64,000 nt of DNA from Bolinopsis microptera (taxonomy: Eukaryota; Ctenophora; Tentaculata; Lobata; Bolinopsidae), in the NCBI RefSeq assembly GCF_026151205.1, contig NC_087079.1, positions 6,606,169-6,670,168 of the forward strand, given 5' to 3'. A program made the position numbers and the translations under genes. Below, piece after piece: positions 46,716-57,984 of the stretch (the first letter of the stretch is position 1; the number at the start of each line of letters is the position of its first letter). The notes under the pieces were generated by a model, which was given only the letters and a program-made list of their open reading frames with translations, was not told where the DNA came from and did not search any database.

Positions 46716-47226
46716 CCTTACAAGACTTTTTTGTGGCGGACCAATTTGCGACGACCGAAATTTTGGCGGTCCGAAAATATGGCGAAATTGAACAAAAACC
46801 GTCACATTTCGGACGTCACAGAAAATAATGGTATTTTTCATCATTTTTGTGACAGTAAGCAGTAAGGAAATTTCTGAAATTCGGTAAAATCATGTTCAAA
46901 CTTAGTCTGTATTAAGACTGTAAGACTTTCATGTTAGCACATTGACATACATGTATTTTAATGCAAATTTAAACTGTATTGCTTGACATTCAATTCGTCA
47001 TTGGTGTGGTAATAATTTGTCCCAAGATGCCAGAATTTATTTATTTATTTTACTTGATATTACTTTTTAGAAACAAAATAAAGCAGTGAAGGCACAGTCA
47101 TTGAAATAAGCTAAAAGATAATGCAACGGATTCTATTACGACGTCCGAAATTTTGGCGGTCCGAAAATATGGCGAAATTTTCGGAAAACCGCCACATTTC
47201 GTACGTTATAAATATGTCTTGTAAGG
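46716..47226. mobile_element. 511-bp MITE with TA duplication and CCTTA ends
   Basis: Inverted ends CCTTACAAGAC with TA on both sides (46714-46715 and 47227-47228). Inside, the block CCGAAATTTTGGCGGTCCG is present near both ends, followed by AAAATATGGCGAAATT. The terminal CCTTA plus TA site matches the pogo-like elements at 33178 and 57985. No transposase is present. Confidence 0.75.
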
Positions 47227-47228
47227 TA

Positions 47229-47849
47229 ACTCTGATATTCCTTTGCTTTTCTTTGCTCTCTAGAACGACAATATAGTATGTAACAGTTTCTACATACGTC
47301 CTTAGTCCTTAACCGGGCGAGCATACAGTAAGTTATTAGTTCACTAATGGTATTGGGACAGCTGCAACCGAACGATATACTCGTCTTTGTGAATAGTGAG
47401 CTATTAGTTCACTAATGTTATTGGGACAGCACAGTAATATTGACCAAACGTTTCTATCTCTTTTATTATCGACAGAGATGCACTGGTTCACCCAGCAGAC
47501 CTTACTGGCTGGCGATATTGCTACAGGTGATCGCCTCTTCACAGCTTGTTGAACTCCGCGCGCGCTCGTTAGTTCATTGCATTTGCATGCTTCAATTATT
47601 TCAAGAATGCAATTTCACCACGTACCACGTGATACTATTCAGCCAATCAGAGAACAAGAATCCGCAAAGTTAAAGCTGTGCAGTTTTATAAGGCCTAAAA
47701 TATGACTTTTCGCGATAGTTCAAAATCTACATTGTTTTGAATTTTACTCCTGGGGAGGAAACGTTATTTTTACAAGGCGAACATTTTGTTGAAAACCAAA
47801 CGTTTCTATCTCTTTTATTTTCGAAGTTAGGCCCCTACCAGTTTCCTGG
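47229..47849. other. Spacer with local direct duplications
   Basis: About 45 bp around 47335-47358 (TAGTTCACTAATGGTATTGG) recurs at 47404-47427. CCAAACGTTTCTATCTCTTT occurs at about 47446 and 47798. No coding feature is supported. Confidence 0.45.
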
Positions 47850-49800
47850 GCAGCATGGTGACAAAGTTCTCAGACATCTTGTTGTTGAGTTATAACCTAG
47901 TTTTAATGCTCTTGTGAGTAGCAAGTTGAAGTAAAGCACCTAGTTCAAAATATTTCAGCTTCTCGCACGAGAGTGTAGTGTTAATCTTGGGCATACTGAG
48001 ACTCCAGGATGTAGTACTAGTAGAGATCCTAACACTGACACCTGGGGTACACCATACTCAACTGAAAACTTATCCGATTTTTCAGTTTGAAAACAAGTTA
48101 CTTGGCTACGGTTTCTTAGATAGCTCGTAAGAGTTTTTAGTGCAATACCTCTTACTCCATAGTATTCTAGTTTATGTAGAAGTTTATCGTGCTCAATTGA
48201 TATTGTGTCGAATGCTTTACTCAGATTAATAAACTAATAAATATGCCAATTACATGATTTTTCTGTTCAATCTCATTAAGTATTTTATTGACAGAATAGT
48301 TTACGGCATGAAATGCTGAGTGTTGTTTTCTAAAACCAAATTGTCGATCATAAATCACGTTCATAGCACCGAGGTAATTATATAACCGATTGTAAATTGT
48401 TGTTGTCAAGTATTTTGCCAAATATCGGTAATGTAGAAACAAGTCGATAGTTATCAAAACACCGTGAGTCTCCTTTTTTTTAAATAAATTGGTGTAATAA
48501 AGCCCGCTTTAAGCTTATTTGGAAAGATCCCATTGTCCAAGAACCAATTAATTTTAAAGAACCTAGAGATATGACCCGACAGATAATTTACACCCTTTTT
48601 CAGGACTTTTACAGAGATGTCACTTGCCATCCCATTTTCAAGGCTACCAATAATTTTACTTATATCTTCCTCGTCACACAGGGGCTAAGAAAAAAAAAGA
48701 GTTCACTATTCTTTATCTGCCCTTGAGGTACTGTTTGAACTTCGTTTTATTGAAATTGCTATCAGTTACCGTACGAGATGGTACAGAAGATTGGACTTTT
48801 GAATTAAGATTCTGTGCAATAGACGAGAAGTAGATGTTATCCGTTAGCAATCTCACAGCGTTCTGTTACAATTCTACCATCTATTAAGAATGATGCTTTT
48901 ATGTCTTTTTTAGATTTTCCCCTGATTTCGTTTATCAATTCCCAGATTTTTTTTGATATTACCTTTAGCGAATTCAAACTTTTTGCCATAGTGGGCTTTT
49001 TTCGCAGATTTTTTAGCTTCGTTTAAAAACGATACTCCTTATATATATAATATAAAGTTTATTCACCTATTACCTAATGTGTTGATCTTGGTACACGAAG
49101 CCTTCCATCGCTTGTAGTGGAAGCCTTTAGCTCTTTAGTAAACACAGATTTAATTAACGCAGATGTGATCCATGGATTTATCAGCCTATTGCGTTTTGAT
49201 TGAAAACCAGCAGTAGAATCCACTTTGAAATTCAGTTCGATTTTTTCATGGACAGTTTTGACGAATTTTTCAAAACCTTCCTCATCATAAGTTCGATTGG
49301 TAGATATCCCTTCGAATATCATTAAGAAAGTTATCTATACTAGACTCACAGTAATCATACTTAGGTTTAAGTTTGGACTCTCTTTAATATTACATGATAT
49401 GAAACAGAAGATTGGGTTATGATGGGAAATAGTGGATTCAAGAATCCCAGACCCTAAGACACGCTCGGTAGAGTTCGCTAAAATATTATCAATTAAGCTA
49501 TCTTTGCAACCCGGCTTGGCATGGGTGTCAATCAATATCAAAGGAATTAAATTGTTACTGTAGATAGTTTGTTCAAATTCAGCTATGATCCGTCCCTGGG
49601 CCAAAAGATCAACATTAAAGTCACCTGTCAAGGCTACATTATTAGACGGTAGGAATTTCATCAATACATCAAGCATCTTGAATATTACCACTAGGGGGCC
49701 TGTCAACAACACCAGCAATCTGTGGAACGTCTGTGTTAGTGATCTCAACAAAAAGTGTTTCAAGATTGTCAGAGCATTTACATAACTTTTTGATTCGGCT
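47850..49800 (-). pseudogene. Second LINE copy: endonuclease and reverse transcriptase remnants
   Basis: On the minus strand: endonuclease end (NVALTGDFNVDLLAQG, CKDSLIDNIL, STISHHNPIF), an RT linker (INPWITSALIKS), then RT (YDRQFGFRKQHSAFHAVNY), LSKAFDTISIEHDKLLHKLE, YLRNRSQVTCF and YGVPQVSVLGSLL. Several frameshifts and stops separate these blocks, and the YADD region and C-terminus are lost at the left end. Family close to CR1/L2-type LINEs; not active. Confidence 0.8.
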
Positions 49801-50140
49801 GTATAGTGTATTGGTACTTACAGGCTCTAATTTTACAGACTCTAATGATGTATTTTTACGAAGATTTGAAGCCTTACGTAGTGTGTTTCCCTTCGTGTCC
49901 GAAAAGCATTACATTGTATTGGTGCTTAATGTCAATATATACGCCAAGACCACTACCTAAGTTATAGCTTTATATCTGTTTATAAACCTGGGTTTTGGGC
50001 ATGTTCAGGGTATTTTGCTAAATTGGCCCTAATTTGGACCAAATATGGGCGTGGCTGCCCTGCGCGCACCGTTTGGGGGTTGGGGTCCGGGACCCCTCAA
50101 AAGTTCGGTCACTGGTCTTAGTTTTTTGGTCAACTGCTAT

Positions 50141-50239
50141 CTCGAAATCAAGTTTCACAAAAAAATACCCATTGCCCCCCCCCCCCCCCCGAAATCAAGT
50201 TTCACAAAAAAATACCCATTGCCCCCCCCCCCCCCCCCT
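50141..50239. repeat. 50-bp duplication ending in poly-C tracts
   Basis: GAAATCAAGTTTCACAAAAA plus ATACCCATTG and a C-run is present twice in tandem. Confidence 0.85.
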
Positions 50240-50346
50240 TAAGTATAGGGCTCTATTGATTATTTAACTGTCTTTATTTGTTGTATAATGTGGCCTATTT
50301 TCCAGTGTAGTTTTTAACGGAGGTTTTCAGCGTATCATTATGTATC

Positions 50347-51484
50347 ATGCGGATAATCTTGTTGCTGTCCCTTTTCTTTATTGAAAATGCTGCTGAGGAT
50401 CTAGATGAAGGTAGGATCACCATTTATCATGGTTTTTACATAATTCATATTGTTAGCAGTCAACATAATATTTATAAGTTTATAGTCGATTGAACTATGG
50501 AATGGACAATCGATGTAATATATTTATAACTTAATCGTCGAGTAATTTCTGTAATTGATAATATTTTACTCGTGATATTATTATCTATCAGCTGATGTAC
50601 TGTAATGTGCGATTCTGCTTTAAGATAATAATGTGGTTATAACAACAGGCTGGGTAGCAGTACAACGTGGGGTTCGTATAGACTTCAATCTGGAGCAGTA
50701 TTCTCTTGAAATAAAGACTGATAGCCCGCTAGGGAGTGACGATATGGTGCGTGTGCACTTCTACACTTCACAGTTAGCCTATGCAGGATCACTGTCCCTC
50801 TACTTCACCTCTACTCCTCAGTACCGTATCTATCGTTGCAGCTCGAGCCCCTTTAACTTCCCTACTGACCTACCTACTGCAATAGACAAGGTATGGAGGG
50901 TAACGTCAACTAGAACATCAGGTATCAGACTAGTGGTACAGTGTAACGAGGTGGAGGTTCTCAACACCCTGATGTCAGACTCAACGTGTGGTATTGATGA
51001 CTGGAGCACTCACTGGAGCAAGAGCATTGCAAAGATACAGTTTCATTCCTCTGACACTGCCTCTGATTTTTACAGACCTCTAACAGGTAACTGGGTAATT
51101 CAAGATCTAAAATCTAAAATACGAAGATAAATGTTTATTGTAAAACGTGCATAATAGTTTAACGTGCCTATGAACGTGACGTGTAACACTCGATGTATTT
51201 CTGAATACAATTTGTTGTCTTTTATGGTATAATTGAGCCCTGTATAAAATAAGTGAACTATCAAACTTATTTTAATTATCAAGGGCAATATTTGTCAGGA
51301 TGTACTAGACTGAAGGCTGAGTGGACCAGTACGATTGAGACAGCAGCTAAGTTTCCAGTAGACCCAGGAACTGTCTTGGAAGTGACCTGTTCTGACCCAG
51401 GAGCTCTCAACAAAGGAAGCAATAAAGTGACTTGCACAGGGACAGAATTCACCTTCTCAAAAGAGCCTTATTGCTTTAGCCTAG
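50347..51484 (+). CDS. Secreted protein with an unrecognised Cys domain and a sushi domain (partial, first three exons)
   Basis: Exons 50347-50410, 50649-51086 and 51284-51484 join in phase 1 throughout. Exon 1 is a signal peptide (MRIILLLSLFFIENAAE). Exon 2 is one whole domain of about 145 residues with FNLEQYSLEIKTDSP, HFYTSQ, RIYRCSS, VVQCNEVEVLN, SDSTCG and FHSSDTASDFYRP. I believe related domains occur in other basal-metazoan secreted proteins but cannot name it. Exon 3 is a sushi domain (CTRLKAEW...VTCSDPG...VTCTGTEF...PYC). It ends at a good GTAAATC donor, but no next exon was found. From 51.8 kb on, the DNA is LINE sequence, so the gene may be broken or its next exons may lie beyond the transposons. 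Confidence 0.65.
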
Positions 51485-51841
51485 GTAAATCATTATAATA
51501 ATATTTGTTATGCGCATAATCTGGTTAAATAACTGATTTGGGAACTTACTTTTTGGAAGGTGGATGCATGTAAACAGGTCAACACTTCAAAATGTCCCCA
51601 ATCAACGAATCTATTATTATCTAGTGGCCGGGATAAAATCCAATTGCCCAACTTGACCCTACCATGTCCTTTATTGACGATGTCAGCGTCAGTTAATTCT
51701 TTGCAGCTCGGCGAGGCCCAGTAGCAAATTATTGGATGCGAGGCGCGGCCCAGTAACGCATAACGCTACAAACCATATCCAAAATGGCCCCTGTCCATAT
51801 TTACCCCACCCTACATACATGCTACATGAAGAGGTCTCCTC

Positions 51842-52063
51842 CTAGTTGGAGTGGCCTGCATCACACAAATCTCTTCTACGGCGTAAGCGTAACATGTTCC
51901 TCCATCCCACTCGTTTTAGAGCTAACTGTTTTACTGCGTCTCTACTGATGTTATCGACACCTGTAAACTGTAAAGTCAGCCGCATCCTCGAGTACACAGG
52001 CCATCCAGCCTTTGCAGTTTGCAGGGTCGTCCTCTCAGTCTCTTTCCATAGTTTGGTTTCCAA
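51842..52063 (-). pseudogene. C-terminal remnant of a non-LTR retroelement
   Basis: A 73-residue frame ending DAVKQLALKRVGWRNMLRLR plus RRRDLCDAGHSN. A Cys/Trp-Arg tail of this form (A..R..WR) is common at the C-terminus of some LINE polyproteins. It is separated from the LINE to its right by about 200 bp and is probably a different fragment. Low certainty. Confidence 0.35.
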
Positions 52064-52269
52064 TCCAGTAAAAAATTGAGAAACCGTCTCTCTGGCATTC
52101 TGACAACTTGTCCGTACCCCACCCTACCCATCTGTTAACTTAGATATCAATTAAAACAAGAAAACGTGACAACTACATATCTAGATATGCCATATTTGGC
52201 AGCTGCCAAATATCTTTATTTGAAATGTATACACCCTTTTGAATATTTCTCTTGCAAGCTTCAAGCATA

Positions 52270-55200
52270 ATTTCTAAATTGGTGTTTTAAAGAATGGTAG
52301 TTCTTCAAAGAACCGCATGACGTCGATGTCTGAGTAGCAGCAAAAGCAACATGTTTTCAGTGCTGTGTTGTAGCGATCTCTAGTGTAGCGACCTTTCTCT
52401 ATCCTCAGGTCGTGACTGCTAGATCGAAATTTAGCAATGTTAGCTCTTTTAACCTTGCATGGGAGCTGTAAGTACGGTTCTTCACCAAACTCAGCTTTGA
52501 CCGCAGTGTATAATGATATTTTAGCCTGGTTATGAAGATCCTTCTTCCATTGGTTAACAAAAGTTTCGTGTATGTGTTCACGACCCGCAAGGGTGTGGGC
52601 CGTGGGGTAGGTTTGGCTTAGCGACGGTGCTCTTCCTGATGATAGTGGACAATGCATCATACCAGGTAAGGTTCAATTGTTTCTGCTCCTGAAATCTATG
52701 ATGCAAGAGAGTGTTCACGTTACCTACTACCGCTTGAGATGCTCTACAGAAATAGGCAATACATCGAGGGAGGATGGTCACTGCCTTATAGGGGGTTCTT
52801 CCTGTATCGCCGTAGCAGAAGTTGTTATTTGCCTTTTTGTGGACACCCATTATCCATTTAAGGATTTTCAAGTGAGTAGTTTCAAGAGCATCTTTTGCTG
52901 CTGCTTTGGGAGACTCGCTTTTTAATTTTTCGAGAGGATGGCCTTCGCGATGTTGGTTGATGGCAGCCGAATAGGGCATCCATATATGGCGACTGGCTTG
53001 ACTAAGCTATCAATGAGTTTTACAATCGTGCTAGTGGTAAGGGCTCTCGTGTCAATAATTTGTCTCATAGAGAAGAATGAGCGAAAAGCTTTTTTCCTAA
53101 GTTCATCGATTGCTTGTTTGAAGGAACCGTTTAGAGATAATTGGATTCCAAGATAGCAGTATTTTCTGACTGGTGCGATGTCCAAGTTGCCTAGTATGAA
53201 GCCGTAAGCACATTTCAGTATTCGTGAGTTAGTGTTAAAGAACATCACACTGGTTTTGTTGATATTCACAGACAACTCCCACTTTACAGCATAGTCATGC
53301 AAGCAATTGGGCAGTTTCTGTAAGCTGCCCGCATCCAGCGCTAAGAGGACCACTGACCAGGTCATCTGCCCATAGGAGGTGACTTACTTTGACACCGTTT
53401 AATAGAGGTACATCCAATTCCTCGATTTGTTCTAGTCCGATGGAGAGCTCGTGGATATAGAGTTTGAAGAGCTCGGTAGACATTGGATGTCCTTGTTCTG
53501 TTCCGATGGTGACGTCAATGGCTGCGGATAGCTTTTGAATCAGCTTGACTGATTAAAAAAAAAGACAGTTATTGTACATGTGGCTGATGCATTCGAAGAA
53601 TTTGCCTGATATGCCCATATGTTGCCCACCGTAAACAAGAGTGCTTTCCTGCAAACGCTATCGAAAGCCTTGTGGTAGTCGACAAAGCAGGCGAAAAGTC
53701 GCTTCTTCTCTTTCTTGGTGTATTTCCCAATAATGGTATTCAAGGTGAGTATGTGGTCGTTACATTGGGCTCCACTCCTGAATCCAAGTTGATAGGGTCG
53801 GTCAGGACAGGCAATTTCTCTCAATTTAAGGAGTAGATTCGAATGGATCTACTCATACTAGATTATGGAGGGGAGTTGTGATTGAATTGTTCCAGGGGTA
53901 AGTTTCATGCTGGAGGCAGGCATTGAAGAGTTTTACCACGACGAGTTGAAGTGTCTCATTGGAGTTTTTCAACATCTCGTTGGATATCAGGTCATCGGAC
54001 ACACTCTTATTGTTTGGAGTTTTTAGTCGCATCTTTGACCTCCTGTAAGGTAAAGTCGCGATTCAGTTCGTCGACTAGTTCCTTGATAGGCTGCGAATCA
54101 TTGGACATAGGAGTAGAAGTGCCATCATCCTTGGAGTGATTGTTCACGCCACACTTTCGGTTGTAGAGATCATTGAAGAATTTGTGAAAGAGGAGGAGAT
54201 CGTAGATGTCGAAAGGTTCCTCATCTTTGTACTGATCAGATAGCCGTTTGAGCGCTGCCCAGTTTACCTCACCACATTCGTTTATCTTCTGGTTCATCTC
54301 GTACAGAATTTTCCCCTTTTTGGTCCTCTTGATAGCTCGGAACCCCTTTTTTCTGAGAAAGTGCTGATCACGAAGGAAGTTGCTGTGTGGGTTACTGTTG
54401 GCATTTCTGTCAGCTCTGTTGGCTTCACTTTTGGCATGTCTGCAGCTTTGGTCAAACCACTTTTTCTTATTGGTGCGTTTGCCACTTTTGGTCGTTGTAA
54501 CCGAGTTCGCAAGATTGTGGTATGTTGCGACTACGTCTTCATTAAGCTGTGCAGCTTCGTTTGCCGTGTTCACAAATTGATTAAGGAGGCAGTCCATTTT
54601 GTCTTTAAATGACTGATCACTCTGTGCCAGCCGGAACTTGGTTGCTGTATCGGCAGAGAGGTTCTCTGATCTGTTCCATTTAAAAGATTTAGGTGCATCT
54701 TGAATATCTGGTGATTCAAGGCTGGTAGAAATCCTTCTTGAGGGATTATAGTGGATATTGACATAGATAGCGCCCTGTGATCGGAGTATTGAGAGATGCT
54801 CTCAATTTTCAGGTGGCGGACTCTATCATGAAGACTCGTCGAGACACAGATGTAATCAACTGTGCTAACACCATGGCGCTGAATGCAGGTGGGTTCACCG
54901 AATATATCACCGAGGGTTCTACCATTGAGAATGACTAGGCCAGTCGTTTGGAGGAGTTCAATGAAGGGTCGCACATTCGTGTTTAGCTTTGGGTCTGAGT
55001 TATTGCGTTTAGCCAGCTGCTTAAAGAAATGGGCGTCGGGCTCGGTGTCTTTCATTTGACTATGGTAAGACAAAATGTTTTCCAGGGTGCCAGTTTTAGC
55101 ATTGAAATCCCCGAGAAGGATGACATCCTCGTTCAGCGGAACACCGGCCAGGAATTCTTGAAGATACTTTAGAGTTGACATACTGTCTTCAGTTTCTAGA

Positions 55201-55301
55201 ACTATTCTTAGCTTCTTGAAGGATCCATTAGTGGGTAAGTCGTAGACATTGATACAAACTGTTCTTCCAGCTACACATATACATAATATACTCATATACA
55301 T
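52270..55301 (-). pseudogene. Third LINE: endonuclease plus reverse transcriptase, near full length but frameshifted
   Basis: On the minus strand, in order: endonuclease (NEDVILLGDFNAKTG, VSTVDYICVS, YSDHRALSM), a linker with WFDQSCRHAKSEANRADR, RT (PYQLGFRSGAQCNDHILTLN, CFVDYHKAFDSV), LLWADDLVSG, VNINKTSVMFFNTN, YCYLGIQLSLNGSFKQAI, SLVKPVAIYGC, and a C-terminal stretch (LKILKWIMGVHKKANN) with a CCFC motif near the end. The catalytic box is WADD instead of YADD. At least six frame changes occur (near 54.59, 53.9, 53.5, 53.3, 52.95 and 52.6 kb). The first 80-100 residues of the endonuclease are absent; at that point the sequence meets the tandem repeats at 55262. Confidence 0.85.
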
Positions 55302-56605
55302 ATATTATTATCGATATAAATATTTTTGTTTAAATTTGTATCCGGGAGCTTTAGTCGTGCTGTATTATAATACCTAGTAGCAGAGTACCTACCCAGCCGT
55401 GCGTGTTCGGGAACTTTTAGCATGCTGTACTATAATACCTAGTACCAGAGTACCTACCCAGCCGTGCGTGTTCGGGAACTTTTAGCATGCTGTACTAATA
55501 CTATAATACCTAGTACCAGAGTACCTACCCAGCCGTGCGTGTTCGGGAACTTTTAGCGTGCTGTACTATAATACCTAGTACCAGAGTACCTACCCAGCCG
55601 TGCGTGTTCGGGAACTTTTAGCGTGCTGTACTATAATACCTAGTACCAGAGTACCTACCCAGCCGTGCGTGTTCGGGAACTTTTAGCATGCTGTACTAAT
55701 ACTATAATACCTAGTACCAGAGTACCTACCCAGCCGTGCGTGTTCGGGAACTTTTAGCGTGCTGTACTATAATACCTAGTACCAGAGTACCTACCCAGCC
55801 GTGCGTGTTCGGGAACTTTTAGCGTGCTGTACTATAATACCTAGTACCAGAGTACCTACCCAGCCGTGCGTGTTCGGGAACTTTTAGCATGCTGTACTAA
55901 TACTATAATACCTAGTACCAGAGTACCTACCCAGCCGTGCGTGTTCGGGAACTTTTAGCGTGCTGTACTATAATACCTAGTACCAGAGTACCTACCCAGC
56001 CGTGCGTGTTCGGGAACTTTTAGCATGCTGTACTAATACTATAATACCTAGTACCAGAGTACCTACCCAGCCGTGCGTGTTCGAGAACTTTTAGCGTGCT
56101 GTACTATAATACCTAGTACCAGAGTACCTACCCAGCCGTGCGTGTTCGGGAACTTTTAGCATGCTGTACTATAATACCTAGTACCAGAGTACCTACCCAG
56201 CCGTGCGTGTTCGGGAACTTTTAGCATGCTGTATTATAATACCTAGTACCAGAGTACCTACCCAGCCGTGCGTGTTCGGGAACTTTTAGCATGCTGTACT
56301 ATAATACCTAGTACCAGAGTACCTACCCAGCCGTGCGTGTTCGGGAACTTTAAGCGTGCTGTGCTATAATACCTAGTACCAGAGTACCTACCCAGCCTGT
56401 TCGGGATTGTCAAGCAATTAGTGGATATTAATTACGCCGACTAGCCTGCCAGTAGGAATATATCCAGTATCCCATCTAACTGATTGGAGTTGTTAGACAG
56501 TGCTGTCATGAATGACAGCACAGAATTGCGAAGGAATTACTCCGAGTGCTCGCCCGGTATTATAAACCACCAGTTTTGGTGGATTCCTCCACGTGGTCGG
56601 GGTTC
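55262..56605 (-). repeat. Two-tier tandem repeat, unit A
   Basis: About 16 monomers of 65, 66 or 73 bp (each containing TACCTACCCAGCCGTGCGTG and CCTAGTACCAGAG) lie between a 70-bp AT-rich leader (AGCTACACATATACATAATA...) and a 200-bp non-repeated tail (56400-56605). The tail contains a perfect hairpin GTGCTGTCA-TGAA-TGACAGCAC and a CCACCAGTTTTGGTGG hairpin. The 73-bp monomers differ by an extra AATACTAT. The array directly abuts the truncated endonuclease end of the minus-strand LINE. Confidence 0.95.
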
Positions 56606-57410
56606 TTCCAGCTACACATATACATAATATACTCATATACATATATTATTATCGATCTAAATATTTTTGTTTAAATTTGTATCCGGGAGCTTTAACCGTG
56701 CTGTATTATAATACCTAGTAGCAGAGTACCTACCCAGCCGTGCGTGTTCGGGAACTTTTAGCATGCTGTACTATAATACCTAGTACCAGAGTACCTACCC
56801 AGCCGTGCGTGTTCGGGAACTTTTAGTCGTGCTGTACTATAATACCTAGTACCAGAGTACCTACCCAGCCGTGCGTGTTCGGGAACTTTTAGTCGTGCTG
56901 TACTATAATACCTAGTACCAGAGTACCTACCCAGCCGTGCGTGTTCGGGAACTTTTAGCATGCTGTACTATAATACCTAGTACCAGAGTACCTACCCAGC
57001 CGTGCGTGTTCGGGAACTTTTAGCGTGCTGTACTATAATACCTAGTACCAGAGTACCTACCCAGCCGTGCGTGTTCGGGAACTTTTAGCATGCTGTACTA
57101 ATACTATAATACCTAGTACCAGAGTACCTACCCAGCCGTGCGTGTTCGGGAACTTTTAGCGTGCTGTGCTATAATACCTAGTACCAGAGTACCTACCCAG
57201 CCTGTTCGGGATTGTCAAGCAATTAGTGGATATTAATTACGCCGACTAGCCTGCCAGTAGGAATATATCCAGTATCCCATCTAACTGATTGGAGTTGTTA
57301 GACAGTGCTGTCGTGAATGACAGCACAGAATTGCGGAGGAATTACTCCGAGTGCTCGCCCGGTATTATAAACCACCAGTTTTGGTGGATTCCTCCACGTG
57401 GTCGGGGTTT
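56606..57410 (-). repeat. Two-tier tandem repeat, unit B
   Basis: A second copy of the whole structure of unit A: the same leader, only about eight monomers, and the same 200-bp tail with the hairpin region (one base changed in the stem). Leader and tail are nearly identical to unit A, so the large units were duplicated recently while the monomer number changed. Confidence 0.95.
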
Positions 57411-57984
57411 CCATGATATAAATTTAGATTAGCTCTTCCCCGTGACAATTAACTAAAATTCACATAATTCTTCACATGAATCGGGTTTAGTGAATTCGGT
57501 TATTTGTTTCGTTTGCATTTGTTTTGGGGTTGGTAAATTTTGTCTTACTGAAACCATTCCTCATTCTTCAGTATAAAGATAGTGCCACCAGCTGCTAGTA
57601 CAAAGTCAAATAATTCGTTGTAACTTCTGTTGTCACTCATAAAATATAAAAACCTTTAGAGTGCACCTTTTCATCGAATATGCAATAATTATTGCGTTTC
57701 ACGATTTTAATTAAAACTTGGAGAGGGTGTAAAAATTAAAAATACCTCAGGTAATGGAAATCTTGATAAAGAGTTAACTGTTAAGAGCTCTGAATTGTGA
57801 GGGCAGCACCATATAGTCAGGAACATCAACAATGACAGTCATAAAGAAACAAGCTCTCGTACTCGTAGTGTTTCCAACTTGGAGGATCGTAGAAAAGGTG
57901 AGTTTAACTTAATATTATACGTTTATTAAGAAATGGGAACCATCGCCACTGCCACTACTTTGAAACGTCAAGGCGCGGCGATTA

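Noticed and set aside
55330-56400. CRISPR-like array
   Set aside because: Monomers are contiguous with no unique spacers, and the DNA is eukaryotic.
56758-56961. 66-bp repeat ORF (LKVPEHARLGRYSGTRYYST)
   Set aside because: Only the few 66-bp monomers keep the frame; the more common 65- and 73-bp monomers break it, so it is not a coding array.
57821-57897. Possible exon (SHKETSSRTRSVSNLEDRRK) with TCAG acceptor and GTGAGT donor
   Set aside because: Short, open in more than one frame, with no partner exon. It could be a distant exon of the gene at 50347, but there is nothing to link them.
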